64,000 nucleotides of DNA from NCBI GenBank assembly GCA_035570235.1, contig DATMML010000086.1, positions 29,567 through 93,566 on the forward strand, given 5' to 3'. Position numbers and translations under genes: made by a program. The DNA comes from Vicinamibacteria bacterium. GTDB lineage: Bacteria > Acidobacteriota > Vicinamibacteria > Fen-336. Shown piece after piece: positions 41,739-51,795 of the stretch (positions are counted from its first letter, which is position 1; each line of letters starts with the position of its first letter). The notes below the pieces were generated by a model that ran no database searches, was not told where the DNA came from, and saw only the letters and a program-made list of their open reading frames with translations.

Positions 41739-42242
41739 ATGGCGACAACCGTCCTCATCGTGGATGACAAAGCCGACTTCCGGGAGCTGGTCAGGAGAGT
41801 CCTGGGAGGGGCGGTGGAGGTTCTGGGCGAGGCGACGGACGGAGAGGAAGCGGTGCAGCAGGCGGCAAGGCTGGCGCCGGATGTCGTGCTCATGGATCTC
41901 GACATCTCGGGACTCGACGCGATCGGGGCCGCCCGGAGGATAAAGGCGGACCGCCCGGCAACAAAGATGATCCTGCTCACGGCCCACGACGAGGAGGCCT
42001 ATCTGGCCTTCACGGGCAAGACCGGGGCCGACGCGTTGCTCCGCAAGCAGGATGTCAAGACCCAGCTCGTGGCCAGGATCCGCGCCATTACCGGTCAGGG
42101 GGCAAGGCCACAGTGGGACGGCCAGGAGAGGCGGGGCAAGGGACTGGGTACGCCCTCTGCCTGGAACGGGTGGGATCGGCGGAGGAAAGCGTGGCCAAAG
42201 AAGCTTGGCGGCGGCTCTCCTTCCGATGCGGAAGGACCCTGA
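41739..42242 (+). CDS. Receiver-domain response regulator with basic tail
   Basis: The 167-residue protein has a receiver domain (VLIVDDKADFRELVRRVLGG, Asp in VVLMDLDISGLDA, Thr in ILLTAHDEE, Lys in LLRKQD). A 45-residue tail rich in Arg, Lys, Trp and Gly (QERRGKGLG and GWDRRRKAWPKK) follows instead of a DNA-binding domain. The tail may bind RNA, DNA or membranes, or be unstructured. The ATG at 41739 gives the standard N-terminus. A box-type promoter lies upstream. Confidence 0.85.
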   Translation: MATTVLIVDDKADFRELVRRVLGGAVEVLGEATDGEEAVQQAARLAPDVVLMDLDISGLDAIGAARRIKADRPATKMILLTAHDEEAYLAFTGKTGADALLRKQDVKTQLVARIRAITGQGARPQWDGQERRGKGLGTPSAWNGWDRRRKAWPKKLGGGSPSDAEGP

Positions 42243-42779
42243 GGACCCGCTGAGGTGAGGCCGGGGGGAAAAGCCTATGCGCGCCATGTGCGGGATCGGG
42301 CAGGTGGGTGGGGGCGACGAGGGACCGCTTCTCGGGCGCGGCTCGCTCCGGCCGCTGGCCAGGACGAAGAGATCCCAGACCGAGTCGACGATGTCACTCG
42401 TCTCCCGAGGCGGTCCGAGCTTCTACTCCCAGTCGTCGTCGCCATGACTTCAAATCGTGGTCGATCGCCCTGCCGCGCTGCGGCGCTGCGACATAGATCA
42501 GCCCAGAAGCCTAGCGACGAGCGTGACGGAAGAGTAGCCGCCCGCAAGCGCCCCGCGCAGGCTTCCCTCCCGCGGTTGACGTCGTGGTCGAGTCGGTTTC
42601 ATTGCCCGCCGCAAAATGGGGCGAGCAGAAACTAGGAGGGGCGGGGCCTTCGGAATCCTGGGGGTGCGGTCTTGACGGGCCAGCCTGCCATGGCGTTCGC
42701 AGCGGTCAAGGGCTAGAGCACGGTGGGGAGGAGAGAGCCGGGAGGGCCTGCCGTCTTCGGCGGTCCTCCAGGCGGCAAC
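42243..42779. other. Intergenic region, nothing recognised
   Basis: I see no supported gene, hairpin or promoter in this 537-bp stretch, other than AGGCGGCAAC just before the next start. Confidence 0.4.
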
Positions 42780-45239
42780 ATGAAGACCCTCGTCTTCGAG
42801 ACCGACGACCTGAACCGGCGGCGGCTTGAGGCCGGGATCCGCGCCCGTGGCCACAGCGTCACTTCCTACCTCGACGCGGACGCCGCCTGGGAGGCCTACG
42901 CGGCCGAAGGCCATCCCCTGCTGATCATAGACGGCGTTGAGCCCCACGGGCTTACCCTCTGCCGCCGCATTCGCGCTTCGCCAAACGGCGGGCGCAGCGT
43001 GATCCTGGCCTGCGGTCTCAGCCGCCGGCCGGCAGAGCTTGAGGGGGCTTTATTGGCAGGAGCGGACGACCTCCTTCCCAAGCCCGCCGACGCGGGAACA
43101 CTGGACGCCCGGCTCGCCGTCGCCGAAGCGAGAGTCCGTCACCTCAAGGCACACGCGGGGACGGAGCACGCGCTCCGACGGCTACAGAAAGCCTTGGAGG
43201 CCCTGCCCCTGGGAGTGACGATCTCCGATACTCGGGGCACCATCCTCTACTTGAATCCGTCTGAGGCGGAGATGCACGGCTACCGGGTGGAGGAGCTGCT
43301 GGGCGAGAACCTGCGCATCCTGTCCCCGCCGGAGGCTTGGAAGGCGATGACTCCCGCGGAGCTAGGGCAGGTAAGGAAGTGGAAGCGCGAGCACTTCCGC
43401 CGACGTAAGGACGGGAGCCTCTTTCTCGTGGAGCTCCTGTCCGATGTGGTAACGGACGCGGGCGGGAATCCCGTGGGGATGGTGACCCTTTGCGAGGACA
43501 TCACCGAACGCCGGCGCGCTGAGCAGGCCCTGCGCGAGAGCGAAGAGCGCTATATCTTGGCCGTACGGGGTGCCAACGACGGGCTCTGGGACTGGAACCT
43601 CAAGACCGACGAAGTGGACCTCTCTCCGCGCTGGAAGGAGATGCTCGGCTACGAGGAAGAGGAGATCGGGAGGTCGGCGCTGGAGTGGGTGAGCCGGATC
43701 CATCCCGACGACGTGGAGCGCGTGAAGGCCAAGATGGCTGCCCACCTCAGCCAGCGCACGCCTCGTTTCGAGGACGAGCACCGGATGCGCGGGAAGGACG
43801 GCAGCTATCGGTGGGTGCTCGTTCGTGGCTACGCCGTGCGCGACGCCGAGGGACGTCCCTACCGCATGACCGGCGCGCAAACCGATGTAACCGACCGGCG
43901 GACCTACGACCCCCTGACCGGGTTGCCCAATCGGGCACTCTTCATGGAGCGGCTCTCCCAAGCCGTGGCCCGATCCCGGCGTGGGAGCGCCGCCCTCTTC
44001 GCCGTGCTCTTCATCGACCTCGATCGCTTCAAAGCGGTGAACGACACCCTAGGCCACTTGGCGGGGGACCAGCTCCTGGTTGCGGTGGGCCGTCGACTCG
44101 AGGCCTGTCTTCGGCCGGGGGATGCGGTGGGCCGGTTCGGGGGAGACGAGTTCGCAATTCTGGTCGAGCCGATCAAAGACGTCAGCGATGCCACCCGGGT
44201 GGCCGAGCGCGTGCTGAGGGAGTTGGCCCGGCCCCACACTATCGAGGGGCGGGAGGTCGTCAGCTCAGCAAGCGTGGGCATCGCCTTGTCCGTCACCGGG
44301 TACGAGGGTGCGGACGACATCCTGCGGGATGCCGACGCCGCCATGTCCCGGGCCAAAGCGCTCGGCCGCGGCCGCTTCGAGCTGTTCGATGAGACGATGC
44401 GGGAACGCGCGATTGGGTTGCTGCAGCTCGAAGGGGATCTGCGTCGGGCAATCGAGCGCGGCGAGCTCCGGGTGGACTACCAGCCCATCGTGTCCCTGGC
44501 CAGCAAGCGCCTGGACGGCTTCGAGGCCCTCCTTCGCTGGCAGCATCCGGAACGGGGCCTCTTGCTGCCGGCAGACTTCCTCCCCTTGGCGGAGACGACG
44601 GGGCTAATCGTCCCCATCGGAATCTGGGTCCTGCGTGAGGCCTGCGCTCGCGCCCAGAGTTGGGGTTCGGAGATTCCGCTGACCGTGAACGTCAACGTCT
44701 CTGCGCGTCAGCTCGCGAACCCGGAGTTCGTGCGGGTGGTCCGCGGGATCCTGGCGGAGACGGGACTGTCACCCACGTGCCTGAGACTCGAGATCTCGGA
44801 GGAGGTCTTCTTGGACGGAGTCTCCACGGTTCTCGGGGACCTTCACCTCTTGGGCGTACGCCTCGGCCTCGACGACTTTGGCACCGGGCGGTCCACCCTG
44901 GCCTCCTTGCGCCACTCTCCGGTGGACACCCTCAAGCTCGACCGCTCCTTCGTGACGCAGCTGGGAGCCGACGAAGAGGGTGGGGCTCTCGTCCGCGGGA
45001 TCCTGGGCCTCGCCCATGGCCTTGGGCTCAGCGTGGTGGCGGAGGGAGTCGAGAACGGCGCGCAGGCGGCCCGCCTAACCGCACTCGACTGCGAGGCCGG
45101 CCAGGGCCACTACTTCTCGCGGCCGGTGGACGCCGAAGCGGCGGGGGGGATGGTGGCCGCGATTCCCCGGCTCCGCGTGGCCCCCGGGGAGCCCCCCTCC
45201 AGACCGGTAGATGGGGCCGCCCCGGGCAGCCCGCGGTAG
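42780..45239 (+). CDS. Receiver-PAS-PAS-GGDEF-EAL protein (c-di-GMP turnover)
   Basis: The 819-residue protein has a receiver-like domain (residues 1-115, with LLIIDGVEP and LPKPAD), two PAS domains (about 145-255 and 265-380, the second with PAC motif), a GGDEF domain with intact RFGGDEFAIL (about 455), and an EAL domain with FEALLRW, NVNVSARQL and DDFGTG (about 560-810). Both catalytic motifs are intact, so it could make and degrade cyclic-di-GMP, which often governs exopolysaccharide production. The polysaccharide locus begins 2 kb further on. The ATG at 42780 is taken because the upstream codons of the open frame lack family similarity. Confidence 0.93.
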   Translation: MKTLVFETDDLNRRRLEAGIRARGHSVTSYLDADAAWEAYAAEGHPLLIIDGVEPHGLTLCRRIRASPNGGRSVILACGLSRRPAELEGALLAGADDLLPKPADAGTLDARLAVAEARVRHLKAHAGTEHALRRLQKALEALPLGVTISDTRGTILYLNPSEAEMHGYRVEELLGENLRILSPPEAWKAMTPAELGQVRKWKREHFRRRKDGSLFLVELLSDVVTDAGGNPVGMVTLCEDITERRRAEQALRESEERYILAVRGANDGLWDWNLKTDEVDLSPRWKEMLGYEEEEIGRSALEWVSRIHPDDVERVKAKMAAHLSQRTPRFEDEHRMRGKDGSYRWVLVRGYAVRDAEGRPYRMTGAQTDVTDRRTYDPLTGLPNRALFMERLSQAVARSRRGSAALFAVLFIDLDRFKAVNDTLGHLAGDQLLVAVGRRLEACLRPGDAVGRFGGDEFAILVEPIKDVSDATRVAERVLRELARPHTIEGREVVSSASVGIALSVTGYEGADDILRDADAAMSRAKALGRGRFELFDETMRERAIGLLQLEGDLRRAIERGELRVDYQPIVSLASKRLDGFEALLRWQHPERGLLLPADFLPLAETTGLIVPIGIWVLREACARAQSWGSEIPLTVNVNVSARQLANPEFVRVVRGILAETGLSPTCLRLEISEEVFLDGVSTVLGDLHLLGVRLGLDDFGTGRSTLASLRHSPVDTLKLDRSFVTQLGADEEGGALVRGILGLAHGLGLSVVAEGVENGAQAARLTALDCEAGQGHYFSRPVDAEAAGGMVAAIPRLRVAPGEPPSRPVDGAAPGSPR

Positions 45240-45577
45240 GGAGGACGGGGAGCCTTGCGGAGGCCCGCACGCGAAGCTGCGGCCTGAGTTCCAGTTGACC
45301 GAAAAGGAGGATTCCGAGGCCCACTTCGATGCTGGCTTTGGCGGAAGAGCCGTAGACGGCAAGGGAGCGTTGTCGGCGGCGTCCCTCTTCACGGCTCAGG
45401 CCGACTAGGACTTGCGCGTTGCTCCGGGGAGGGGGTGTCGGGGACGGCATATCCCGAGTGCCCGCCGAGAGCTTGGGTGGGTAGGCCACGGTTAACGTTC
45501 GGGGGGGGCCTGGCGGGACGGGGCTTCACCCGCGCGCCTGCCGGGGCCGGGGCGGAGACTCAGGGCGGAAAGGGCGA
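45240..45577. other. Intergenic region, no gene seen
   Basis: No gene or clear promoter is visible in this 338-bp gap. It separates the GGDEF-EAL gene from the kinase/regulator pair. Confidence 0.4.
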
Positions 45578-46720
45578 ATGAAGCAAAGGGTGATCAGACG
45601 TCCGCCTCCAGAGCGTCGGAGGACCCGAGCCGAGCAGGTAGCGCAGAAGCCGCCCCACCGGCGGATATTCGTCGGCATTCACCGACCCCTGGTACGCGCC
45701 CTCGAGCTGCTCAGCCCGGAGTCCGAGCGGGTGGGGTCGAGCTGGCGCCGGTTCCTGCGCCTCCTTGCCCCCGGCCGCAAGGAGTTCGAGGCTCTCGAGG
45801 CCATCGCGGAGCTGGACACCAAGGCGCGCTATCGGGAGCTCAAGTCGGCGAAGTACGAGCCCTTCATTGAGGCCGTGCGTCGACGCGGCCAAGCTCTCGC
45901 CGTCCAGGGGGTGCCCGAGGATCAGGCGGTGGCCGCCCTCGCTCTCTACCTCGAAAGCGCCTTGTCCCATCTTCTCGAGCGGACCCAGGACAAGGCGCTG
46001 CCCCTTTCCCTGGTCCGTCTCACATCTGCCATCCAGCGTTTCGTGCTCGCGGGCTACGCGCACGGGCGGGTGACGGGTTGGCAGCGGGCCGACGACCAGG
46101 AACGGCTTCGGCTGTCTCGTGACCTTCACGACGAGGTTGGGGCCGACCTGGTGGTGCTTAAGCTCTACATCGAGATGATCGCCCTTGAGTTGAAGAAGGG
46201 GAGTGTCGAGCGGATCGGCCCGAAGCTCGAGGAAGCTCTCGCCCTCATTGCCCACGCCTTGGAGTCCGTGCGGAGACTCACCCTCGACTTGGGCCCCGCC
46301 GTGCTCGAACAGATCGGCTTTCTGCCTGCGATCAAGCTATACTGCCGGCAACTCGGGGCTCGGACAGGAATCAGCGTGCAGGTGAGAGACGCCGGCCTGC
46401 CGAAGTGGATGCCGTCGAGCCATGAAACCGCCCTCTACCGCGTCCTCCAGGGAGCCCTCTCCAATGTGGTCAAGCACGCGCGCGCCCGAGACGTCAAGGT
46501 CAGCATCGGGGGGATGGGGCAAACGGTGGTCGTGATGATCATCGAGGACAACGGCGTGGGTTTCAGCGCGAGTCGCAACCCTCCCCAGGGGGCATTTGGC
46601 CTGGCGGCGATGCGCGACCGGATCGAGAGCTTGGGCGGCCGGCTCCACGTAGAGTCCCGGCCCGCGCGACGCACAGGGACCCGGATCGAGATCGACCTTC
46701 CCCTGAAAGCGGCTCCGTAG
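45578..46720 (+). CDS. NarL-type sensor histidine kinase
   Basis: The 380-residue kinase has an N-terminal helical region of about 180 residues without membrane segments. A HisKA_3 domain (ERLRLSRDLHDEVGADLVVL, His about 186) and a short HATPase domain (VLQGALSNVVKHARA, EDNGVGFSA, AFGLAAMRDRIESLGG) follow. These mark the NarX/DegS class, which pairs with NarL-type regulators. The cognate regulator gene starts 2 bp after its stop. Being soluble, it probably senses an internal signal. Confidence 0.9.
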   Translation: MKQRVIRRPPPERRRTRAEQVAQKPPHRRIFVGIHRPLVRALELLSPESERVGSSWRRFLRLLAPGRKEFEALEAIAELDTKARYRELKSAKYEPFIEAVRRRGQALAVQGVPEDQAVAALALYLESALSHLLERTQDKALPLSLVRLTSAIQRFVLAGYAHGRVTGWQRADDQERLRLSRDLHDEVGADLVVLKLYIEMIALELKKGSVERIGPKLEEALALIAHALESVRRLTLDLGPAVLEQIGFLPAIKLYCRQLGARTGISVQVRDAGLPKWMPSSHETALYRVLQGALSNVVKHARARDVKVSIGGMGQTVVVMIIEDNGVGFSASRNPPQGAFGLAAMRDRIESLGGRLHVESRPARRTGTRIEIDLPLKAAP

Positions 46721-46721
46721 G

Positions 46722-47390
46722 ATGAACGAGACGATCCGGGTGCTCATCTGCGAAGACCACGCCCTCTTCCGCGAGGGGTTGAGGGCAATCCTCCGCGACC
46801 ACACTCATATTGAGATCGTGGGCGATGCGACCACCGGCCGGGAAGCGGTCGAAAAGACGAAACGTCTGCGCCCGGACGTGGTCCTCATGGACCTGGAGAT
46901 GCCCGAGATGAGCGGCTTGGAGGCCACTCGTCGCATTCGGCAAGCAGACGCCCGCGTCAAGGTGCTCGTGCTTACGCTCTACGACGACGAGGAGGTGGTC
47001 GCTCGGTGCCTGGACGCGGGAGCCGCGGGCTACGTTTTGAAGGATGGCCCCTCAGAGCAGCTCCTTCTGGCCATGGAGGCCGTCCACAAAGGACAGCGCT
47101 ACCTGAGTCCGGCTGTGCTCACGAAGGTCGTCGACTATTCAAGAAAGAAGGGGAGGACCCGGACCCGCTATGACGTCCTGACCCCTCGCGAGCGGGAGGT
47201 CTTGAAGCTGCTAGCCGACGGCCATCCCACGAAGGAGATCGCGGCCCGGCTCGATCTGAGCGTGAAGACGGCGGACGTCCACAAGACCAACCTGATGCGC
47301 AAACTTGACATCCACGACCGGGCCGGGCTCGTGAAATATGCAATCCAGAGGAAGCTGATCCGCGTGCCCATCTTTGACGAGGGAGCGTGA
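46722..47390 (+). CDS. NarL-type response regulator
   Basis: The 222-residue regulator has a receiver domain (VLICEDHALFREGLRAILRD, Asp in DVVLMDLEMPEMSG, Thr in VLVLTLYDDE, Lys in AGYVLKDGPSEQ) and a LuxR-type helix-turn-helix (LTPREREVLKLLADGHPTKE, then IAARLDLSVKTADVHKTNLM). It is encoded directly after its likely kinase and just before the polysaccharide locus. It is a candidate activator for the box-type promoters upstream of the FN3 and polysaccharide genes. Confidence 0.92.
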   Translation: MNETIRVLICEDHALFREGLRAILRDHTHIEIVGDATTGREAVEKTKRLRPDVVLMDLEMPEMSGLEATRRIRQADARVKVLVLTLYDDEEVVARCLDAGAAGYVLKDGPSEQLLLAMEAVHKGQRYLSPAVLTKVVDYSRKKGRTRTRYDVLTPREREVLKLLADGHPTKEIAARLDLSVKTADVHKTNLMRKLDIHDRAGLVKYAIQRKLIRVPIFDEGA

Positions 47391-47619
47391 GGGCCGGATC
47401 GTGACACCGGTCAGCATGCGTGCGTCTCGCCGTGCCTGCAAGGCGTGGGGTCCCGCCGGGCTTGTTTCTTGGGGAGTGCGGCACACCGGCAGCTTCTGGG
47501 GGTTTGGTTTGCCCAGGTGGAGCTTGGGCTGAGGGAACGGCTCCCACGCCGCTCGTCCCCCGGCCTTCTCAACTCATCGCGTAGAGGGCCAGGCCCCCTC
47601 GGGGCGCTCCATACCCTTT

Positions 47620-48543
47620 TCAGTCTTTGCTAAGCAATTGAAACGCCGAGGCATAGCGGACTCTCCAGTCGGGTCTACTCTTGTCGAGAGGCTCCAAGCC
47701 CCAGTATTTCCAAGGCCAGCTGACTCTTAGGGATTGATCGCCATCGTGGATCTCTTCCATCAAATCGTCGACCGGCTTCCAGCCCAGATCCTTTGCAACC
47801 TTCGTTCGCACGTCAAGGTCGACTCCCGAGACGAAGAGGTATCCACCCGGGTCCACCAAGCGGGCGAGGTTACGAAGGCATCGTTCTGCGGCCATGGGCT
47901 CCATGTGGCAAAGAAACCGGTTGGCCACCACGAGATCCTGCTGGCCCAGAGTATCGACAATCCCGGGATCGAAGGCATCCCCAACATGCCACGCGATCCC
48001 TTCTTTGATCCAAGGCTTGACTCTCAATTGGTGCCCATCTCTGTCAAACACCTTCTCCACCTCATCTTCGGTCATGCGGTCAAGAATCGCCTCGTGCACC
48101 AATTTAGAAACGCCGAAGGAATAGACTCCTTCTCGGGCCGCCTCCACGACGTCTCTTGAAATATCCATTGCCTGCATGACCACTTTCATCGAGGGCTGGG
48201 ACGAACGGACCGCCGACATGATCGAGTAGACCTCGGCCCCATTGCTGCAGGCCACCACGGCCATTCTCAGGGAGGAATGCCCGCCGTGGGGACGCGCGAG
48301 ACGGCAGATCAATTCCAGCTCGGGGCGGTTCCTGAAGAAGAAGGTCCCGTGATACTGCGTTCGATTACCCTGTAGACGAACCAAGGTGTTCATCAGGCGA
48401 CCATAGGCCTGTGCCGGACCAAGGGTTGTCAAGGATTGCGGGAGACGCCCCCAAGACCATTCACCAAAACGCAGATAGGCGCCGGTCGGGGATTTTCCAA
48501 GGACCTTCAGTCTGGTCATTCTTTCCAACGAGTGTTGGATCAT
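47620..48543 (-). CDS. CheR-like SAM methyltransferase
   Basis: The 307-residue protein has the core of CheR-type methyltransferases: QYHGTFFFRNRPELEL (substrate loop), RMAVVACSNGAEVYSIM (SAM motif, normally CSTGEEPYS), VVMQAMDISRDVVEAAREGV and QQDLVVANRFLCHM. The N-terminal helical domain of CheR is shortened. No chemotaxis genes are nearby, so the substrate is probably not a chemoreceptor; modification of a glycan or of a protein linked to the polysaccharide locus is possible. The ATG at 48543, after AGGAG, is used instead of the longer frame to 48795. Confidence 0.8.
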   Translation of the reverse strand: MIQHSLERMTRLKVLGKSPTGAYLRFGEWSWGRLPQSLTTLGPAQAYGRLMNTLVRLQGNRTQYHGTFFFRNRPELELICRLARPHGGHSSLRMAVVACSNGAEVYSIMSAVRSSQPSMKVVMQAMDISRDVVEAAREGVYSFGVSKLVHEAILDRMTEDEVEKVFDRDGHQLRVKPWIKEGIAWHVGDAFDPGIVDTLGQQDLVVANRFLCHMEPMAAERCLRNLARLVDPGGYLFVSGVDLDVRTKVAKDLGWKPVDDLMEEIHDGDQSLRVSWPWKYWGLEPLDKSRPDWRVRYASAFQLLSKD

Positions 48544-48787
48544 TTGGCTCCTTTCGGGCGCGGGGGGCCGCCGGACGACCGGGGCCGTCCTAACCCTGCT
48601 GTCAGAGACGGTCTGCGACCCGGCCTTGGGCAATGTGGGGCTCCTTCGAAAGGCCCCTCCCTGGGCACCGAGAAGCGCCCTCCCAGAAAGGGAAGAGGGC
48701 CCTGGGGGCACGCCCGGCCGGAGGGAGGGGCCGGGAGGGCAACGTTCGTCGGGAGCGGCTCGAATCGCACTCGAGAAGCCCTCCGTC

Positions 48788-50131
48788 TTAGGCATTACCG
48801 ACGCTCGCAGAGCCGTCTAAGACATCGTGGAAGATATGCCTGTACTGCTCATCCAGCGCACCCCGATTCTCCTCTGCCTTCCTCTTGACCGAAGACTTGA
48901 AGGCCTCGGCATTGGCCGCGAGGGCGCCGAATCGTTGTCTTAGTCTTGGGACCTCGAGCTCGGCGACGTCCTCGCAGTAATCCGCCAATCCCATCCCTGC
49001 CATCAACGAGCGGACCTTCTCGTGGTAGGAAAGGGCAAGAACGGGCTTGTTGAGCATGAGGGCCAGAAGAATGTTGTGAAAGCGGGTAGCGACAACCATG
49101 TCGGTCTGCGCGAGCTGCGTCCAGAGCTCCTCGGGGGAGTCTACCGAAGCGTTGACGATGGTACCGGGTTCAGCTAGGAGACCTTTCTCCTGCAGGATTC
49201 TGAAGGCATCATCCCGGGCACGCCGGTCGTAGGCCAAATCGCCAATCAGAAGGCGCACCGCGTACCCATTGCTTAGCAACCAGGCCGCAAATTCGGCCAG
49301 CGTCTGGATGTAGTGTCGATAGATGTTGATTCCCTGCTCAGGGCTGCAGTCCTGGCCGTAGTAGTCCATGAGGCCCAGACCGATGAGGGGACGGTTGCCG
49401 TTCTGGTGCGGCAAGGTGGGAATCTCGGACCTTGGGAAGCTGAAGACCAAGTCGGGATAGACGAAGTCGTTGGAGGTATTGAAGCCGATGCTGTGAAGAT
49501 ACTGCTGCGAGAAACGGTCGCGGTAAGACCGATAGTCTGCCAGTGAAATCGCGGCCCTTACGATCCAGCGGCTCAGGGGGCGCTCCAGAGGGCCGCCTCC
49601 CACGCTGACAAAAAGCACTTTGGCGCCGCGCATTTTCGCGACGAGTGACCACTTGAGGATTTCGTAGTGCAGGTCAAGAGGGAGTATGCCGAACCCGCCT
49701 AGCATTCCGGTTCCCGTCATGATGAGCATGTTGGTGCCCTTGAGGAGGCGGAAGGCCTTGATCCATTCAAGGAACTCGAGTGGTATGCGAATCAGGACTC
49801 GCCTGAAGAATCGGATGAGCGGATTGCTGCGACGCGTCGAGGCCTTGGCGGTGAAGACAGGATCATAGCGATATGACATCAGAAACGCGGGGATGCCGTA
49901 TCGCCGCGACGTGTCTCGTGGCTCTGGACAAACACAGTTGAGGCGTGCATCCGGCAGGTAGCGGCGGGTGTTCTGAATGATCGCCTTCAGGGTGCATTCA
50001 TTGCCGAGGTTCTGCGTTCCGAAATTGCCGAAGAACGTGATCGTTGGTGGTGGCCTCAGGTTTCGGCGCCCGGGGCCCTGCGCGGAGGGCGCGGGGAGAT
50101 GGGTGAGCATCCTCCGGGGCCCCATGCTCAC
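48788..50131 (-). CDS. Polysaccharide pyruvyl transferase family protein
   Basis: The 447-residue protein has the opening motif ITFFGNFGTQNLGNECTLKA of WcaK/CsaB-type pyruvyl transferases and the middle blocks VLFVSVGGGPLERPLSRWIV and VVATRFHNILLALMLNKPVL (family: SGRYHSLL-like). Such enzymes add ketal pyruvate from PEP to sugar residues of surface polysaccharide, giving negative charge. The GTG at 50131 overlaps the flippase stop (GTGA), so both are co-translated; ATG codons at residues 3 and 8 are alternatives. Confidence 0.88.
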   Translation of the reverse strand: MSMGPRRMLTHLPAPSAQGPGRRNLRPPPTITFFGNFGTQNLGNECTLKAIIQNTRRYLPDARLNCVCPEPRDTSRRYGIPAFLMSYRYDPVFTAKASTRRSNPLIRFFRRVLIRIPLEFLEWIKAFRLLKGTNMLIMTGTGMLGGFGILPLDLHYEILKWSLVAKMRGAKVLFVSVGGGPLERPLSRWIVRAAISLADYRSYRDRFSQQYLHSIGFNTSNDFVYPDLVFSFPRSEIPTLPHQNGNRPLIGLGLMDYYGQDCSPEQGINIYRHYIQTLAEFAAWLLSNGYAVRLLIGDLAYDRRARDDAFRILQEKGLLAEPGTIVNASVDSPEELWTQLAQTDMVVATRFHNILLALMLNKPVLALSYHEKVRSLMAGMGLADYCEDVAELEVPRLRQRFGALAANAEAFKSSVKRKAEENRGALDEQYRHIFHDVLDGSASVGNA

Positions 50132-51642
50132 TGCCCCCCGTGGCCGGCGGGGGCGGCAACCGGCGTCCGGTGCCGGATAAGCGTCCGGAGAAGGTCTAGG
50201 TCGCGCCCGTCGACGAGTCCGAGGGCTACAGAGGCGGCCGTGAAGACGAGCACGCAGAGCGGCACCCCCACAAAGGGCAAGATGGGTGGGAGCATTTGGA
50301 AGAGCAGCACCGTCGCCGCCGCGGCTCCGAGGGCGCGCCCCGCGTTAAGCGCCGTCGAGAGCTCAAGGGTTCCGCCGCGCAGGACGATCATGGCTCCGGC
50401 AAAGACCACGAACTCGCTAAGGGCAAAGGCGACCACGACCCCGATTCCGCCGTTGCCGAAGCGCTGCTGAAACAGCGGGATCAGCAGAAAATCCAGCGCG
50501 GTTCCTACGACCACGCTCGCGACCTTCGCGACGGCCAAGCCGGCTGCGCTCCCGGATGCGTAGACGATGTTTCCGAGCAGGATGTCGATGAAGAGGAGAA
50601 AGAGCCCGGGGGCGAAGACCTTGAGAATCATGGCCGCCGGCTCGAATCCGCGGGAGCCGTAAATGAAATCGATGGCGGTTCCCGCGAAGAGGTAGGTGCC
50701 GGTCCCAGCCAGGGCGCCGAGCCATAAGAGGGGCCGGAAAGCCGACCTTACCTCCTGCCTGAGCGCCGTTGGGTCCACCGACGCCCGGGCGATGCGGGGG
50801 TACGCGGCCGCGCCCAGGATCAAGGCCGGGGCCATGAGCACTCCGAGGATGTTCTTGGCCGCTCCGTACCAGCCGACGGCGGCGACGGGGGCAATTTTGG
50901 AGAGAATGATCGCGTCCAAGTAGGGCTGCACGGAGACCGCCGCCGCCATAGCCAGGAGGGGGGGGCCAGCCCCCAGCAGCTCGCGGGCCGTTTCGACAGA
51001 GACCCGGAGGGGCAGTGTCCTCATCCGCCCGTAGAGCTTGCCCGCTACCGCGAGTCCCGCTACCCCGGCCACAGCCTGGGCAAGGATCACCCCCGGGATG
51101 CCCTGGGCCAGGGCGAGGGCAAGCAGCGTGGCGCAGAGAGCGACGGCCTTGTTGGCGATGGAGACGGTGGCGTCTCGACCCATCTTGTCGCGCGCCCGGA
51201 ATACCATGCCGTAGCCCTGAGCGAGGAACAACGGCAGGCCGGCGAGGATCAGGAAGACCGCGAGCCACGTCGTGCGCGCGCCGTATCCCAGGGCCCACGC
51301 GATGAGTCCCGCCGGGGTGGTGACGATAAGGGTAAAGACGACGCGGAGGACAAGCGCTGTCCCGAGCAGGTCACCTGACCGCAGCGGCTCTCGCGCCACC
51401 TGCCGGATGACGAAGTAGGGCTGGCCCCACTCCGCAAACACGTACGCAAACGCGGACATGGTCGTGATGAGGTAATAAATGCCAAAGTCTCCCGGGCCCA
51501 ATGACCGCCCGAGCGCGGCGCTCAGGACGATCGCGAGCGCGGTCGTGGTCGCCTGCCCGACGACGAGGTAGAAAGCATTCCGGGCGATACCGGTGCTGGA
51601 CGGGTCCCCCGTTGCCACAGTCTGCCGCTCCTCTTCGTTCAT
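50128..51642 (-). CDS. Oligosaccharide flippase (Wzx-like, MOP superfamily)
   Basis: The 504-residue protein has about 12-14 hydrophobic helices and the MOP/Wzx-like N-terminus IARNAFYLVVGQATTTALAI and GDFGIYYLITTMSAFAYVFA. It would flip lipid-linked repeat units across the inner membrane for polysaccharide assembly. The frame is open to 51777, but the ATG at 51642 begins a normal cytoplasmic N-terminus; the upstream residues are Pro-rich and not family-like. It overlaps the pyruvyl transferase gene. No Wzy polymerase is obvious in the window. Confidence 0.9.
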   Translation of the reverse strand: MNEEERQTVATGDPSSTGIARNAFYLVVGQATTTALAIVLSAALGRSLGPGDFGIYYLITTMSAFAYVFAEWGQPYFVIRQVAREPLRSGDLLGTALVLRVVFTLIVTTPAGLIAWALGYGARTTWLAVFLILAGLPLFLAQGYGMVFRARDKMGRDATVSIANKAVALCATLLALALAQGIPGVILAQAVAGVAGLAVAGKLYGRMRTLPLRVSVETARELLGAGPPLLAMAAAVSVQPYLDAIILSKIAPVAAVGWYGAAKNILGVLMAPALILGAAAYPRIARASVDPTALRQEVRSAFRPLLWLGALAGTGTYLFAGTAIDFIYGSRGFEPAAMILKVFAPGLFLLFIDILLGNIVYASGSAAGLAVAKVASVVVGTALDFLLIPLFQQRFGNGGIGVVVAFALSEFVVFAGAMIVLRGGTLELSTALNAGRALGAAAATVLLFQMLPPILPFVGVPLCVLVFTAASVALGLVDGRDLDLLRTLIRHRTPVAAPAGHGGQ

Positions 51643-51795
51643 CGATCGCCGATATTCGACAAGCCGACTGGAGGGCGGCGAATCCACTCGGACGCCCGGA
51701 GGGTACCCGGACTGAACGGCGGTTGCCTCAGCTGGAGGCGTCGAACAGAGGGCAGGTTTCATCAGAATGCCTTGCAAGGCCCGGGAAACTAGGGG

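Noticed and set aside
47391..47619. Terminator between the NarL-type regulator and the CheR-like gene
   Set aside because: GAGGGCC/CCCCCTC can form a short stem, but it is imperfect and no T-run follows.
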